Positions 25,361-33,571 are shown, counted from the stretch's first letter. The stretch is 33,652 nt of DNA from Dulcicalothrix desertica PCC 7102 (GCF_003991905.1 NZ_RSCL01000029.1:89223-122874); one strand, 5' to 3'. Notes: generated by a model from the letters alone, not told the origin. Numbers and translations: made by a program.

Positions 25361-26779
25361 CTAGTTTTTAGTATCTAATTGTTGGCAAAGTCTTTGAGAA
25401 AAAAAACTAACTGCACAATTATTTTGCATACTTGCCGCTTCTACTTCGGCTTGGTAAATGACGTTGCCAATTTGTTCGTCCAGTAATTCTGCAATTGTTA
25501 ATTCTAAATTTAATAGGTTTGTAGGAGTTGAATACTTTTGTGCCAACTCGATTACTCTAACTTGTAATTTTACTAAGGTTTCCTGACGGACATCTGCACG
25601 AAACTCCTTGAGCTTTAATAAGCGGGCAACGGCATCTTGAGCGCGTAAATTTAATTGCTTGGCTATATTACCCATCGATAATCTCTGACAGTGAAATAAT
25701 TGTAATGCTGTTAAAAATTGCTGTACTTTTTCTGTATCTTTTTTTTGTAGTTTTTCAGAACGATATGCAATTACGGTATGCAAAGCACTATCGAGGCAAC
25801 TTATCATTTGAGAACGATACGTTTTTAAAAACTCATTTATCTCATAAACGTCTTCTGTTGGATTAATTATATTGTTTGAATTAGTATCAGGAACTCGATC
25901 AACAAAAGTAGAATTTTTATACAATTCCGCATCTAAGGATATCGTTTTAAAAGAAGCATTTCTCACATGAAGCCGATACTCGCGCAATCGCTCGGCTAGA
26001 TTTTGTAATTTTTGCATAACTACCTTGGTCGATAAACCATTAGATAAATTATCAATTGCTTGTGTTTGTAAAATTTTAATCATTGCCTGTAATTGCTCGG
26101 TTCTGGGTGGATTGCACTTACCTAAAATTTTGTAATCGGTACGTTGGCATAATCGTTCGGTACGATAAATTTTGTGATATGCCTCCAAAAGTTGCTGGGC
26201 TTGCTTTATTTCTATATTTGTTAAAGAATGAAATGAGCCTAAAATTTTTGGTAATTGCTTAATTTTAGTATCATTGAGAATTGCCCAATCACTCATCAAA
26301 TATAATCCGCGCTCCAATAAATATTTATTCAGTTCTCTGTGCTGTTTGACTTTCCGATTTGTCCAAGTAACGAGACTACTTTTATCTGGATCGAAATTTT
26401 CTAAGATTTCTCTAGCCAAGCATTTATAACCTTTTGATGGCTCCAAACTGCCATCATCATCAAGAACATAACCTAATAAATCACGACTTTTAAACCCGTG
26501 AAAATCACCAAATTGTTGCTCTAATGATAAACAAGTTTGTTCAATCTGCCAAGAAATAAAACAGAGTAAACAACGCTGGGCAATTAAACTAGAACCACTG
26601 GAGTTATTATGAGATAATTCCAGTAATTGCTTTTGAATAAAAATATCCGATTCGGAATTAATATCAAAAGAATTAGCAAAAGTTTCGTTAAAAAATATCT
26701 TTGCTATCTCAATTTCTTTGCATTTGCGTTTGTCATCGTTACTGGGCAGGATGAGAGTGTAGTATTTTAGCTTGTTCAT
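25361..26779 (-). CDS. Divergent sigma-70-like regulatory protein
   Basis: 472 residues, all soluble. The C-terminal third contains a helix-turn-helix (SMGNIAKQLNLRAQDAVARL, about residue 375-395) like sigma region 4. The rest is helical with conserved segments FKSRDLLGYVLDDDGSLEPS, LVTWTNRKVKQHRELNKYLL and GLYLMSDWAILND. Proteins of this kind in cyanobacteria are annotated as sigma-70-family-like and head operons with DUF1822, CHASE2 and DUF928, the order seen here. It may control its own operon. The family call rests on context and the HTH; a classical region 2 is not obvious, so it could be another type of DNA-binding regulator. Confidence 0.6.
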   Translation of the reverse strand: MNKLKYYTLILPSNDDKRKCKEIEIAKIFFNETFANSFDINSESDIFIQKQLLELSHNNSSGSSLIAQRCLLCFISWQIEQTCLSLEQQFGDFHGFKSRDLLGYVLDDDGSLEPSKGYKCLAREILENFDPDKSSLVTWTNRKVKQHRELNKYLLERGLYLMSDWAILNDTKIKQLPKILGSFHSLTNIEIKQAQQLLEAYHKIYRTERLCQRTDYKILGKCNPPRTEQLQAMIKILQTQAIDNLSNGLSTKVVMQKLQNLAERLREYRLHVRNASFKTISLDAELYKNSTFVDRVPDTNSNNIINPTEDVYEINEFLKTYRSQMISCLDSALHTVIAYRSEKLQKKDTEKVQQFLTALQLFHCQRLSMGNIAKQLNLRAQDAVARLLKLKEFRADVRQETLVKLQVRVIELAQKYSTPTNLLNLELTIAELLDEQIGNVIYQAEVEAASMQNNCAVSFFSQRLCQQLDTKN

Positions 26780-26865
26780 TTCCCAATTTGTTTACAATTA
26801 TTGTTTTTGGCTTATCTCCCCATATCTCTATATTGCTGTCATTGCTTCTTAACTCTTAAGGCATC

Positions 26866-26990
26866 GGGGGGTATGCAGCTTTGTTAATATACTTCGCGAT
26901 GGCGCCAAATTACTACGATTCTTCGTCAGAAACGCCACGCGAACAATTAAAAAACCATCGAAAATGGATTTGAAGTTTTGGCATACCTCC
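26866..26990. repeat. Possible MITE-like element with GGGGGTATGC ends
   Basis: Left end ggggggtatgc (26866-26876) and right end gcatacctcc (26981-26990) are inverted copies with 9 of 10 matches, 125 bp overall. A related gcatacccccc stands alone at 7253-7263. No open reading frame inside. Confidence 0.4.
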
Positions 26991-27135
26991 TTTTAACACC
27001 GGAAATATATACAGTTTAACGGAGTTCGATGGCGGTAGCTACTCCCTGCGAGAGCAATCGCATTCGTCACCTTGCCTGTACTATTTTTAATCGAGCAGCG
27101 GTTGCCTGCACTAGACATCTCCGGAAAACAGAAAA

Positions 27136-27194
27136 GACCCCTCTCCAAACCTCCCCCCGCAACGGAGAGAGGCTTTAAAACCCCCCTTCCCTCG
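27136..27194. repeat. GC-rich interspersed repeat
   Basis: gacccctctcc ... ggagagaggc then a C-run (ccccccttccctcg) forms an imperfect palindrome of the same C/G-run family as 9605-9645 and 10683-10736. Confidence 0.6.
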
Positions 27195-27228
27195 TAGGAT
27201 ACTGTGCTGGCGCCAAACGGTGTATTAC

Positions 27229-27245
27229 CCAGGGCAAACGCATCT
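27229..27245. repeat. 17-mer repeat, copy 1
   Basis: ccagggcaaacgcatct, identical to 33572-33588, where it abuts a truncated gene. It is probably the end of a mobile or repeat element. Confidence 0.6.
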
Positions 27246-27320
27246 AAAAAAGGTTAAGGGGATATTGACAAAAGTCGATGTTAATGTATTAAAAATTATC
27301 TGAGGTTATTTTTACAGAAA

Positions 27321-27371
27321 ATAGTTAAATTTTACATAAAGTAGACTGTTTGTACGAAAGTATGGTTATAT
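27321..27371. repeat. 51-bp direct repeat, copy A
   Basis: About 80% identical to 29376-29426; the shared core is tgtttgtacgaaa. Copy A lies just downstream of the RTX gene, copy B just downstream of the subtilase gene, in the same orientation. Confidence 0.55.
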
Positions 27372-27384
27372 TGTTTAATTGACA

Positions 27385-29001
27385 TTAAAAAACAAAGTTG
27401 TTGGGATTATTTAAGGCGCCACCACTGGCAACGTTTACCGTAATGAAAGGTTGGAAGATATCTCTACCTGTGAAACCATCTGCATCAATTTCGACTTTGA
27501 AGTTATTGCTGATGCTACCCTCTACAACTCTAACGTAGCCATCGGTAAAGGCATTAGTTCCAGTGTAACCACCACGTACCAAGCTATCGAGTAATTGTGT
27601 AAATACAATTGTATCTTTGCCAACCTCGAAGTCTGTAATGGTGTCACCTTTGTCACGAATGCTTGTGTATACAAATTGGTCATTGCCACCTTTACCAGTC
27701 AGCTTATCTGCACCTTGTAAACCTATAATGCGCTCGCCTTTTGAACTACCTGTAAGTTCGTCATAACCTGATGTGCCAAGAATTTCATTATTGCTTTGTG
27801 TAAGCTCTATGCTTCTTATTGCTGTAACAGGCGCCGTATTTAGTTCTTTGAGAGAGACTTTTTTATCTTTAAACTGAGCAAACTCAATATTAGTTAGGGT
27901 GTCTGTTCCATCTCTTTTTGTGCCACCAATATGGGCAATAGTAACTGTCTTTAAGTCTGTCTTGGAAAGAGTAAGTTTATAATCGTTGTAGTTACCAGAA
28001 TAGACGGCTATATCTCCGTTACTACCTCCTCCATCAAGAATATCGTTGCCTTTACCACCATCGAACTTATCATCTTTGGAACTTCCAGTCAGCTTGTCTG
28101 CTCCATCACCGCCAATAATAACAACACCATTATTCTTATATTCTATTAAGGTAGCCTTTGTTGATAAATAGTTAAATGGATAAGCTGTGTATTTTTCATT
28201 CAGCTTGTTAAAAAATGATGCTGCAGAAATGGTGTCGGCGCCTACTGTGCCATATAAAATTGGCTTATTACCTTCGAGAAATTTTGTACTACCATTGTTA
28301 AACAGTTGATCTGATAAAGCACCCATGTCCAAAAGTAATTTAATAGAATTAAGACCTTTCCAAGTTGACATTTTTACACGGTCATTATCAAATGACTGCT
28401 TATTATATGTTGTCGTTGGAAGTGAGCCAACAAAGTTGATATTTACTGTTCTACCAATACGGGATGGGTCAACGCGCGCTTCAAGATATGGATTACCTGC
28501 ACCTGCAATTGCACCTCCTCCAATAAAATCAAAATTTTCCTGACGACCCTTCTGAAATTCAACGGCAAAGTTCTCTATTCTCTTTGCACCGTTTGCTTCA
28601 ACAATAAATTTTGCATTATCAGAAATTTGAAATGACTGGGAGTTGTAGACATAAACCCGCTGTGCATAATCATCAAAACTGTCTTGATAATCAGTTTGCC
28701 TCATATCCCAGTTTAAGTTACTTACCTTTAACTTATTAGCTACCTCTTGTTTGGTGTAACTTCCAGCGGGGACTAACGGGGTAGACGACCCTGGATTAAA
28801 AAATTTTTGTACAAGTTCAAACGTAGCTCCTACAGCAAACCTTCCTGCACCAGCCATAAAATCTTTTTTATCAACATTAACAGAAGTTACTTTTGGTAAT
28901 GTTAATGGTCGAATTAGGCTATCATTCACAAGATTTTTAGAAGTTGTTGTTGTTCCATACAAATATAAATTAGTAACTTCTTTTGCAGTTAGGTCTGGCA
29001 T
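27385..29001 (-). CDS. RTX-repeat secreted protein with unknown N-terminal domain
   Basis: 538 residues, ATG start (MPDLTAKEVTNLYLYG), no signal peptide. Residues 1 to about 295 do not match a family I recognise; they include YDDYAQRV-like and SFQISDNAKFIVEANGAKRI segments. RTX units follow in two small groups: about 300-325 (GGDGADKLTG, GGKGNDILDGGG) and about 405-440 (GTSGYDELTGS, LQGADKLTGKGGNDQFVY). The end (VGKDTIVFTQLLDSLVRGG... NNPNNFVF) is a typical type I secretion tail. Calcium-dependent folding outside the cell is expected. The next gene upstream on this strand, 500 bp away, is a subtilase without signal peptide. Confidence 0.85.
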   Translation of the reverse strand: MPDLTAKEVTNLYLYGTTTTSKNLVNDSLIRPLTLPKVTSVNVDKKDFMAGAGRFAVGATFELVQKFFNPGSSTPLVPAGSYTKQEVANKLKVSNLNWDMRQTDYQDSFDDYAQRVYVYNSQSFQISDNAKFIVEANGAKRIENFAVEFQKGRQENFDFIGGGAIAGAGNPYLEARVDPSRIGRTVNINFVGSLPTTTYNKQSFDNDRVKMSTWKGLNSIKLLLDMGALSDQLFNNGSTKFLEGNKPILYGTVGADTISAASFFNKLNEKYTAYPFNYLSTKATLIEYKNNGVVIIGGDGADKLTGSSKDDKFDGGKGNDILDGGGSNGDIAVYSGNYNDYKLTLSKTDLKTVTIAHIGGTKRDGTDTLTNIEFAQFKDKKVSLKELNTAPVTAIRSIELTQSNNEILGTSGYDELTGSSKGERIIGLQGADKLTGKGGNDQFVYTSIRDKGDTITDFEVGKDTIVFTQLLDSLVRGGYTGTNAFTDGYVRVVEGSISNNFKVEIDADGFTGRDIFQPFITVNVASGGALNNPNNFVF

Positions 29002-29203
29002 AATTTTTATCCATTGTTATTTCTAAATTTTCATAAAAATGCTAATTAGCAAATTCATGTTATAAATATTATAAGTGCATTTTTCGAGATGTATTTTATA
29101 AGCGTATTGGTCTATGTCATTAAATTTAGGGTGTTGATTTGTAACGGATATAAACGCAGATAATTTATTAATTATAAACAAAATCTAGTCGTTAAAAATT
29201 AAC

Positions 29204-29237
29204 CATTCGTTACATCTGTTCACCATCCGTTGCCAAT
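29204..29237. repeat. Iterated cgtt/atc repeat, copy 1
   Basis: Three degenerate copies of atccgtt end in catccgttgccaat. It matches 32075-32109 at about 88% and in the same orientation. Confidence 0.55.
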
Positions 29238-29375
29238 AATTACTCCTGACATGTTAGATTTAGCACTATACCAGTATATCGCTTAGATAGATTATTTCCA
29301 AAGAGAAAAATGATAATAAGTCTAAAATCATATTAACTTTACACTTGAGTGTGGTTTAGAAAAGTATAAAGTAAT

Positions 29376-29426
29376 ATAGTTAAATATTATATGAAGTAGA
29401 TTGTTTGTACGAAAATACTGTTATAT
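29376..29426. repeat. 51-bp direct repeat, copy B
   Basis: Partner of 27321-27371; see there. It lies 75 bp past the subtilase stop. Confidence 0.55.
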
Positions 29427-29465
29427 GGATTGTAACTTATTTATGATTTTGATGACCCATAATTT

Positions 29466-29489
29466 AGAGACGTTACATGTAACGTCTCT
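29466..29489. repeat. Perfect 24-bp palindrome
   Basis: agagacgttaca and its exact inverse complement meet without a spacer, 12 bp after the subtilase stop. gtagagacg-type palindromes are abundant in heterocystous cyanobacteria; this copy might act as a transcript-end hairpin. Confidence 0.7.
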
Positions 29490-29501
29490 ACGTCTCTACT
29501 A

Positions 29502-31526
29502 TTACTCGGCTACTCGCACAACTAACGCATAAGATTGAGGTTGAGTAATGCGATACGCGCGGACTATTACCTCTACTGTGGATGCGGGTATATCATTCCA
29601 AATAACCTGTTCAACATTATTATACCTATCAAATTCTGTAGATGTCGGCGCCATATTTCCATGTCGTTCTTGTCCATCAGATGTTTTGACAATTAAATCT
29701 AAGTCGTTTTGAAGTGCTTCTCCTGGATAGTCAACCCATACTAATGTTACTTTGAGCAGCGAGTCAGTATCTTTAATCTCAACTTCAATTTTTTCCTCTT
29801 CACTTGTATCAAGAGCAGTACCTTCATCTTTAAAAATAACTCGCTCGTTCTCACCTCGTGGCGCCACTGTTGCAGCTAAGTCAACTCTACCAAAACCTTC
29901 GGCAAAGTTAGGAATTTCTCCTGCTTCTGAGGGGACATATTGACCTGAGATATCTTTGGCGCCGTTAATAAGCATGGCTTTAACTAAAGCACCACTCGGA
30001 GAATTATAATTTTCTTTCTTTAGAAAATACTCTCTAACCACCGCAGCACAACCCGCAACTAACGGAGTTGCCATGCTAGTACCCGATAAAAATGCATAAA
30101 GGGGGTCTGTAGATGTGCCGTAAAATGGTTTTATATTTGCTTCTCGTGAAGCAGTAGATAAAATTACAGTACCAGGCGCCACAATATCAGGTTTAATACG
30201 GTCGCCTTGAGTTGGACCTCGACTACTAAAAGCTGCCATTCCTTCGGGGTTATCACACCAACCATCTGAAGCTATCGGTTCAGCACGATAGCGACCAAGA
30301 GTACTATATGGTTTTGATAGCTCAGGTCTGTTATTTTCTGTAGCACCAACTGTTATACAATTTTTGGCGGCGCCAGGTGAGGCAATAGAGCCATTGTCAA
30401 TAACACCGTTTACATCTCTATCACGACCATCGTTACCTGCGGCAAAACAAATTACCATGTCTCGATGTTCCCAGACAAATTGGTCTACTTCTTGGCAATT
30501 AATATTGTATCTACCTGCAGTCGGGGCGCCCCAAGAATTAGTATGAACACGGGCGCCATCGTTTTCGTAAGGGACTTTAAATAAATCATTTAAATCTTCG
30601 GGTATACCTCCTAAACCTCCTCTGGGGTCTAAAAGAGATTGTAAAACAAGCTTGGCTTTGGGTGCCGTTCCTCTAATGGCGCCACCCATACTTTCCGAAA
30701 AACCATCACCTAACACCGAACCAGTAACGTGAGTCCCATGTCCATCAGGGTCAGAAGCTATTGCTTTCCCCAATGCATAAAGCTTGAGTACCCTACCTGT
30801 AAAAGCAGGATGAACATCCTCGGTAGAACCTTTATCAAAACCACTATCAGCAACTGCGACAATTTGACCTTCACCTTCAAACTTGGCGATGTCGTGGGTT
30901 TTATCTGCATTTATTACTGAATTCGCTGCATTATTATATAGTTGTGGTGCTACGTGTTCTTCAATATGTCGTACCTCATCTATTTGTGCCAAATCTTCTA
31001 TATACTGTGCTTGTACCGAAAGCCTAATTGAGTTGCGCGCAAATTGTAAGTCATCAATATTAATTCTCGCAGCAGTCGCAAGGCGCCTTTTTAGGTCGTC
31101 ATTAATTTCAACATTATTATGGAATACAATATCAACTTCCTTGGGTTGCCGTGATATTGTTTTATCTAACTCGCCAAGTTCAAGTAAATTTGTTCTTCTA
31201 GGGTCAACAGTTCCAGGACGTAATGCGGGTGCAACTTTAAAACCTTCTAAATATATGTTTGCCCATTGTACAAATGGTAAATTCCGAATCGCATCTAAAT
31301 CAGCAGGTTCGTAACAACAAATATAAGCGTTTTCTGGTACATACTCAAGAATGGAGGCGCCGATATCAGCCAGTTGACTTTTTTGCTCGCGAGTCAAGGG
31401 TTGGGTTGCTTGGATTATTATATAGTTGGAGGTGGAACTATCTGGACTGATAAGATTGGCATATCCCATCGCATTGCTCTGCGCTTCTGGGTCTATGGAA
31501 ATGCCATTGATAGTAATTTTTGCCAT
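29502..31526 (-). CDS. Subtilisin-like serine protease (peptidase S8)
   Basis: 674 residues from ATG 31526, which has gaggtg a few bases upstream; the in-frame GTG at 31532 lies within that ribosome binding site and is rejected. Residues 1 to about 215 form a prodomain-like part. The catalytic domain (about 220-545) has Asp227 in VADSGFD, His263 in DGHGTHVTGS, oxyanion Asn365 in AAGNDGR and Ser484 in SGTSMATP, all intact. The C-terminal ~110 residues (IEVEIKDTDSLLKVTLVWVDYPG) are a beta-sandwich as in KP-43-type subtilases. No signal peptide is seen, so it is either intracellular or exported by another route. The gene is unusually rich in GGCGCC sites (ten in 1.7 kb). Confidence 0.94.
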   Translation of the reverse strand: MAKITINGISIDPEAQSNAMGYANLISPDSSTSNYIIIQATQPLTREQKSQLADIGASILEYVPENAYICCYEPADLDAIRNLPFVQWANIYLEGFKVAPALRPGTVDPRRTNLLELGELDKTISRQPKEVDIVFHNNVEINDDLKRRLATAARINIDDLQFARNSIRLSVQAQYIEDLAQIDEVRHIEEHVAPQLYNNAANSVINADKTHDIAKFEGEGQIVAVADSGFDKGSTEDVHPAFTGRVLKLYALGKAIASDPDGHGTHVTGSVLGDGFSESMGGAIRGTAPKAKLVLQSLLDPRGGLGGIPEDLNDLFKVPYENDGARVHTNSWGAPTAGRYNINCQEVDQFVWEHRDMVICFAAGNDGRDRDVNGVIDNGSIASPGAAKNCITVGATENNRPELSKPYSTLGRYRAEPIASDGWCDNPEGMAAFSSRGPTQGDRIKPDIVAPGTVILSTASREANIKPFYGTSTDPLYAFLSGTSMATPLVAGCAAVVREYFLKKENYNSPSGALVKAMLINGAKDISGQYVPSEAGEIPNFAEGFGRVDLAATVAPRGENERVIFKDEGTALDTSEEEKIEVEIKDTDSLLKVTLVWVDYPGEALQNDLDLIVKTSDGQERHGNMAPTSTEFDRYNNVEQVIWNDIPASTVEVIVRAYRITQPQSYALVVRVAE

Positions 31527-31656
31527 ACTCACCTCATTTCTGCTTGACGTATAAATTTTATTACTTACTTTTTGGCGCCGTAATGTTTGTAAGAAAACGT
31601 AAAAAACGATATTTGATTATATAGTCATTTTTATTGTATAGTAATGTATCTTTTTT

Positions 31657-31690
31657 ACCACAGAGACGTAGAGGACACAGAGGGAAGAGT
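31657..31690. repeat. accacagagac...gaggacacagagg interspersed repeat
   Basis: This purine-rich repeat of cagag/acacagag units is a familiar small repeat of filamentous cyanobacteria. Confidence 0.6.
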
Positions 31691-31753
31691 TATTAGTTAT
31701 TAGTAACATTAATTGCCAAATCTATAACTACGCTCATACTCGCCGATAGCTGA

Positions 31754-31793
31754 AAGCTATAGGCTAATAGCTTAAGTCCATTAAAATGGACTT
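31754..31793. repeat. Two adjacent hairpins
   Basis: aagctat/atagctt (7 bp, loop 6) at 31754-31773 is followed at once by aagtccatt/aatggactt (9 bp, loop 2) at 31774-31793. Probably part of a small non-autonomous repeat. Confidence 0.6.
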
Positions 31794-32074
31794 GTAAAAA
31801 AGTGAACTTCAAAACTTGCTTATTATAAACTAGTGATTCATACGTAGAAGTGCAAGATTTGAGTTAGGGGAGACGGCTAATGGTTAATGTGGCGCCTGTG
31901 GTAAGGTTTTCTTCTTGTTACTTACTGTGGTCAAAAAAGTAAATAGGCGCCTGCGGTAAGGTGCGCGAAAGCAGTTTAATTTTTCGTTTCACTAAAGATT
32001 GTAATGGCGCAGAGCGCACCCTACTCTCATCCTGCTGCCGGAGCAAACCTACCAAATGTTTTATTACAATAAAT

Positions 32075-32109
32075 CATCCGTTACATCCGTTCCAACATCC
32101 GTTGCCAAT
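32075..32109. repeat. Iterated atccgtt repeat, copy 2
   Basis: Three exact atccgtt units; partner of 29204-29237. It lies about 105 bp before the peptidoglycan-binding gene. Confidence 0.55.
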
Positions 32110-32213
32110 CTGCTACATTTTGTCAAAATTTGGCGACTTTTCCGTAATAACCGCAAGTGAGAGTGAAGTTATTTATAACCACGTGCGTCATAACCATAAA
32201 ACTAGAGAATAAT

Positions 32214-33101
32214 ATGAAATCAGTAGTTTCGGAGCGCGCTGCCTTAACTTCTCAGAAAAAAATGAAAATTTGGAAAAAGCTGCCCAGTTTGGCTGGAGTC
32301 GGTTTATTATCTTTTGGCATAACCTTAACACTTTTTAATACAGTCGCAATTAAAGCGTTTGCACACTCAGCAGGGACAGAAATAAATATTACTCAACAAA
32401 GTGCAGCAACAAAGCAACGCAGAAATAATCGTCAATATTCAACTTTACGTCGTAATAATAAAGGTTTAGAAGTAGAATATTTACAGCTTCGGTTGCGGGA
32501 ATGGGGGTATTATAGACAAAATATAACAGGCAATTTCGGCGCCGACACAGAAAATGCAGTAAAGAGGTTTCAGCAAGATTCAGATATTTTCCCTACTGGA
32601 GTAGTAGACGCTCAAACTTGGGACGCTATTGAGAGAAAACCAAATACAACACCAAGAACTTCGCAGCGTTGCAATAGACCTACATTACAACCAGGTGCAG
32701 AAGGTGAAGATGTACGAGAGCTACAGCAGCGTTTATATGACTTAGGTTACCTGAAAATTCGTCCTTCAAATTACTTTGGGCAAGCTACTAAACAAGCGTT
32801 AATTCGCTATCAACAGCAGCAAGACTTACCAGCAACTGGTACTGTAAACGCGCGCACTTGGGAAGCATTAAAACTTTCGTGTAAAGCTGAAACAGTTTTT
32901 GTTGTTGTAATACCAGTTAAAGATAGATTTACTTTGGCAGACGTAAAAGATTATATATCAGGCGCCTTTGTTTACAATACAGACGATGGTCCTTACATAA
33001 ATGCAGGTCAGTTTCCTAACCAACAAAATGCAAGAAGACGCGCTGATTTTTTGCGCGGTAAGGGATTCGATGCCCAATTAATTAGAAGAAACAATAGTTA
33101 A
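32214..33101 (+). CDS. Exported protein with two peptidoglycan-binding domains and a SPOR-like end
   Basis: 295 residues from ATG 32214, chosen over the GTG at 32157 because the extra 19 residues lack family character. A signal peptide (LAGVGLLSFGITLTLFN, cleavage near AFAHS) is followed by two PG_binding_1 domains: GLEVEYLQLRLREWGYY...FGADTENAVKRFQQDS and GEDVRELQQRLYDLGYL...FGQATKQALIRYQQQQ. The last ~70 residues (FVVVIPVKDRFTLADVKDYI, NAGQFPNQQNARRRADFL) resemble a SPOR fold that binds denuded glycans. It probably acts in the periplasm on the cell wall, without a catalytic domain of its own. Confidence 0.85.
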   Translation: MKSVVSERAALTSQKKMKIWKKLPSLAGVGLLSFGITLTLFNTVAIKAFAHSAGTEINITQQSAATKQRRNNRQYSTLRRNNKGLEVEYLQLRLREWGYYRQNITGNFGADTENAVKRFQQDSDIFPTGVVDAQTWDAIERKPNTTPRTSQRCNRPTLQPGAEGEDVRELQQRLYDLGYLKIRPSNYFGQATKQALIRYQQQQDLPATGTVNARTWEALKLSCKAETVFVVVIPVKDRFTLADVKDYISGAFVYNTDDGPYINAGQFPNQQNARRRADFLRGKGFDAQLIRRNNS

Positions 33102-33108
33102 AATGTAT

Positions 33109-33125
33109 GGTGGGCAGTGCCCACC
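33109..33125. terminator. ggtgggca/tgcccacc hairpin repeat
   Basis: A 17-nt near-perfect palindrome 7 nt past the stop of the peptidoglycan-binding gene, part of the atggtgggcaNtgcccacc family common in cyanobacteria. It could end transcription, but there is no T-tract. Confidence 0.5.
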
Positions 33126-33186
33126 TTACTGTGAATCGAATTTTGAAATAGGTATTGACATGCGAAAAGCATCATAACTATATTAT

Positions 33187-33429
33187 TTAACGTGGCATTA
33201 TATCATCAAGTTTGAGTTTTATATTTGGGAAAAGTGAGGAAGTTATATTTTGACCTAAACGATATTGTTGTTGCTGGTATGTATCGCCCACTAACTGACA
33301 AACGGTAAAGGTAGGTTGTTTTGGCTTACCAATAAATTGTAAACCTCCTAGACCTAAAAAATCTATAATCCAGTACTCTTGGATACCTAGAAATGCATAT
33401 TCTTCAACGACTAATGATATTTTCTTTTT
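33187..33429 (-). pseudogene. Uma2-family (DUF820) endonuclease, C-terminal remnant
   Basis: On the minus strand the frame ending at TAA 33187-33189 reads [20 protein letters not shown], then LGLGGLQFIGKPKQPTFTVC, and ends LKLDDIMPR. EYWIIDF, the GKPKQPT segment and the end are characteristic of Uma2/DUF820 proteins, PD-(D/E)XK-type nucleases common in cyanobacteria. Only about 75 of the usual ~190 residues remain; upstream the frame meets a stop at 33445, where D-amino-acid-oxidase coding sequence begins in another frame. It is a broken 3' end with no start. Confidence 0.7.
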
Positions 33430-33569
33430 GCTAGGGAAGCTACTTCAATTGCACATCCCCAAGATAATGTTACACCAGAACCACCATGTCCATAATTATG
33501 GATTATTGAGGAATTTGGTTCATATTCCAATCGTAAATTTTGTTTACGACTAGGGCGTAATCCTACTTT
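33411..33569 (-). pseudogene. D-amino-acid oxidase family (DAO), C-terminal remnant
   Basis: The minus-strand frame ending at TAG 33411-33413 reads [19 protein letters not shown], then [20 protein letters not shown] and [13 protein letters not shown]. GLRPxR and [16 protein letters not shown] are hallmark C-terminal FAD-binding motifs of D-amino-acid oxidases. Only about 53 residues are left. Directly upstream lies the 17-mer repeat (33572-33588) and an in-frame TAA at 33588-33590, so the gene was cut by an inserted element or rearrangement. Confidence 0.75.
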
Positions 33570-33571
33570 TA

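Larger units (their letters stand above)
26780..27384. other. Intergenic repeat-rich region
   Basis: 605 bp with no convincing gene. The part next to 26779 should contain the promoter of the sigma-like operon. The remainder holds an inverted-repeat element, a GC-rich interspersed repeat, a 17-mer shared with the window end and a 51-bp direct repeat shared with 29376-29426, each listed. Confidence 0.7.
29002..29501. other. Intergenic region upstream of RTX gene
   Basis: 500 bp, very AT-rich, no gene seen. It should hold the RTX promoter (near 29010-29100) and contains a repeat with iterated atccgtt, the second copy of a 51-bp repeat and a perfect palindrome. Confidence 0.7.
31527..32213. other. 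Intergenic repeat-rich region between divergent genes
   Basis: 687 bp. No gene is supported. It contains a common cyanobacterial repeat, two adjacent hairpins, two copies of ggcgcctgYggtaaggt (31891 and 31946), three GGCGCC sites and the iterated atccgtt repeat, and must hold promoters for the subtilase (left) and the peptidoglycan-binding gene (right). Confidence 0.7.
470..32966. repeat. Dispersed palindrome GGCGCC, about 36 sites
   Basis: Sites counted by eye begin at 470, 2804, 3345, 3390, 4452, 6972, 8007, 8804, 9933, 12619, 14992, 17799, 19056, 19355, 23708, 24134, 26901, 27209, 27415, 27830, 28237, 29647, 29860, 29958, 30175, 30369, 30525, 30552, 30678, 31082, 31356, 31574, 31891, 31946, 32538 and 32961. 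About two would be expected at 40% GC. Sites lie in genes and between them. Confidence 0.8.

Noticed and set aside
31961-32212. 83-residue open frame in the intergenic region
   Set aside because: Runs through repeats, has Cys/His-rich random composition, lacks a ribosome binding site, and overlaps the promoter region of the next gene.
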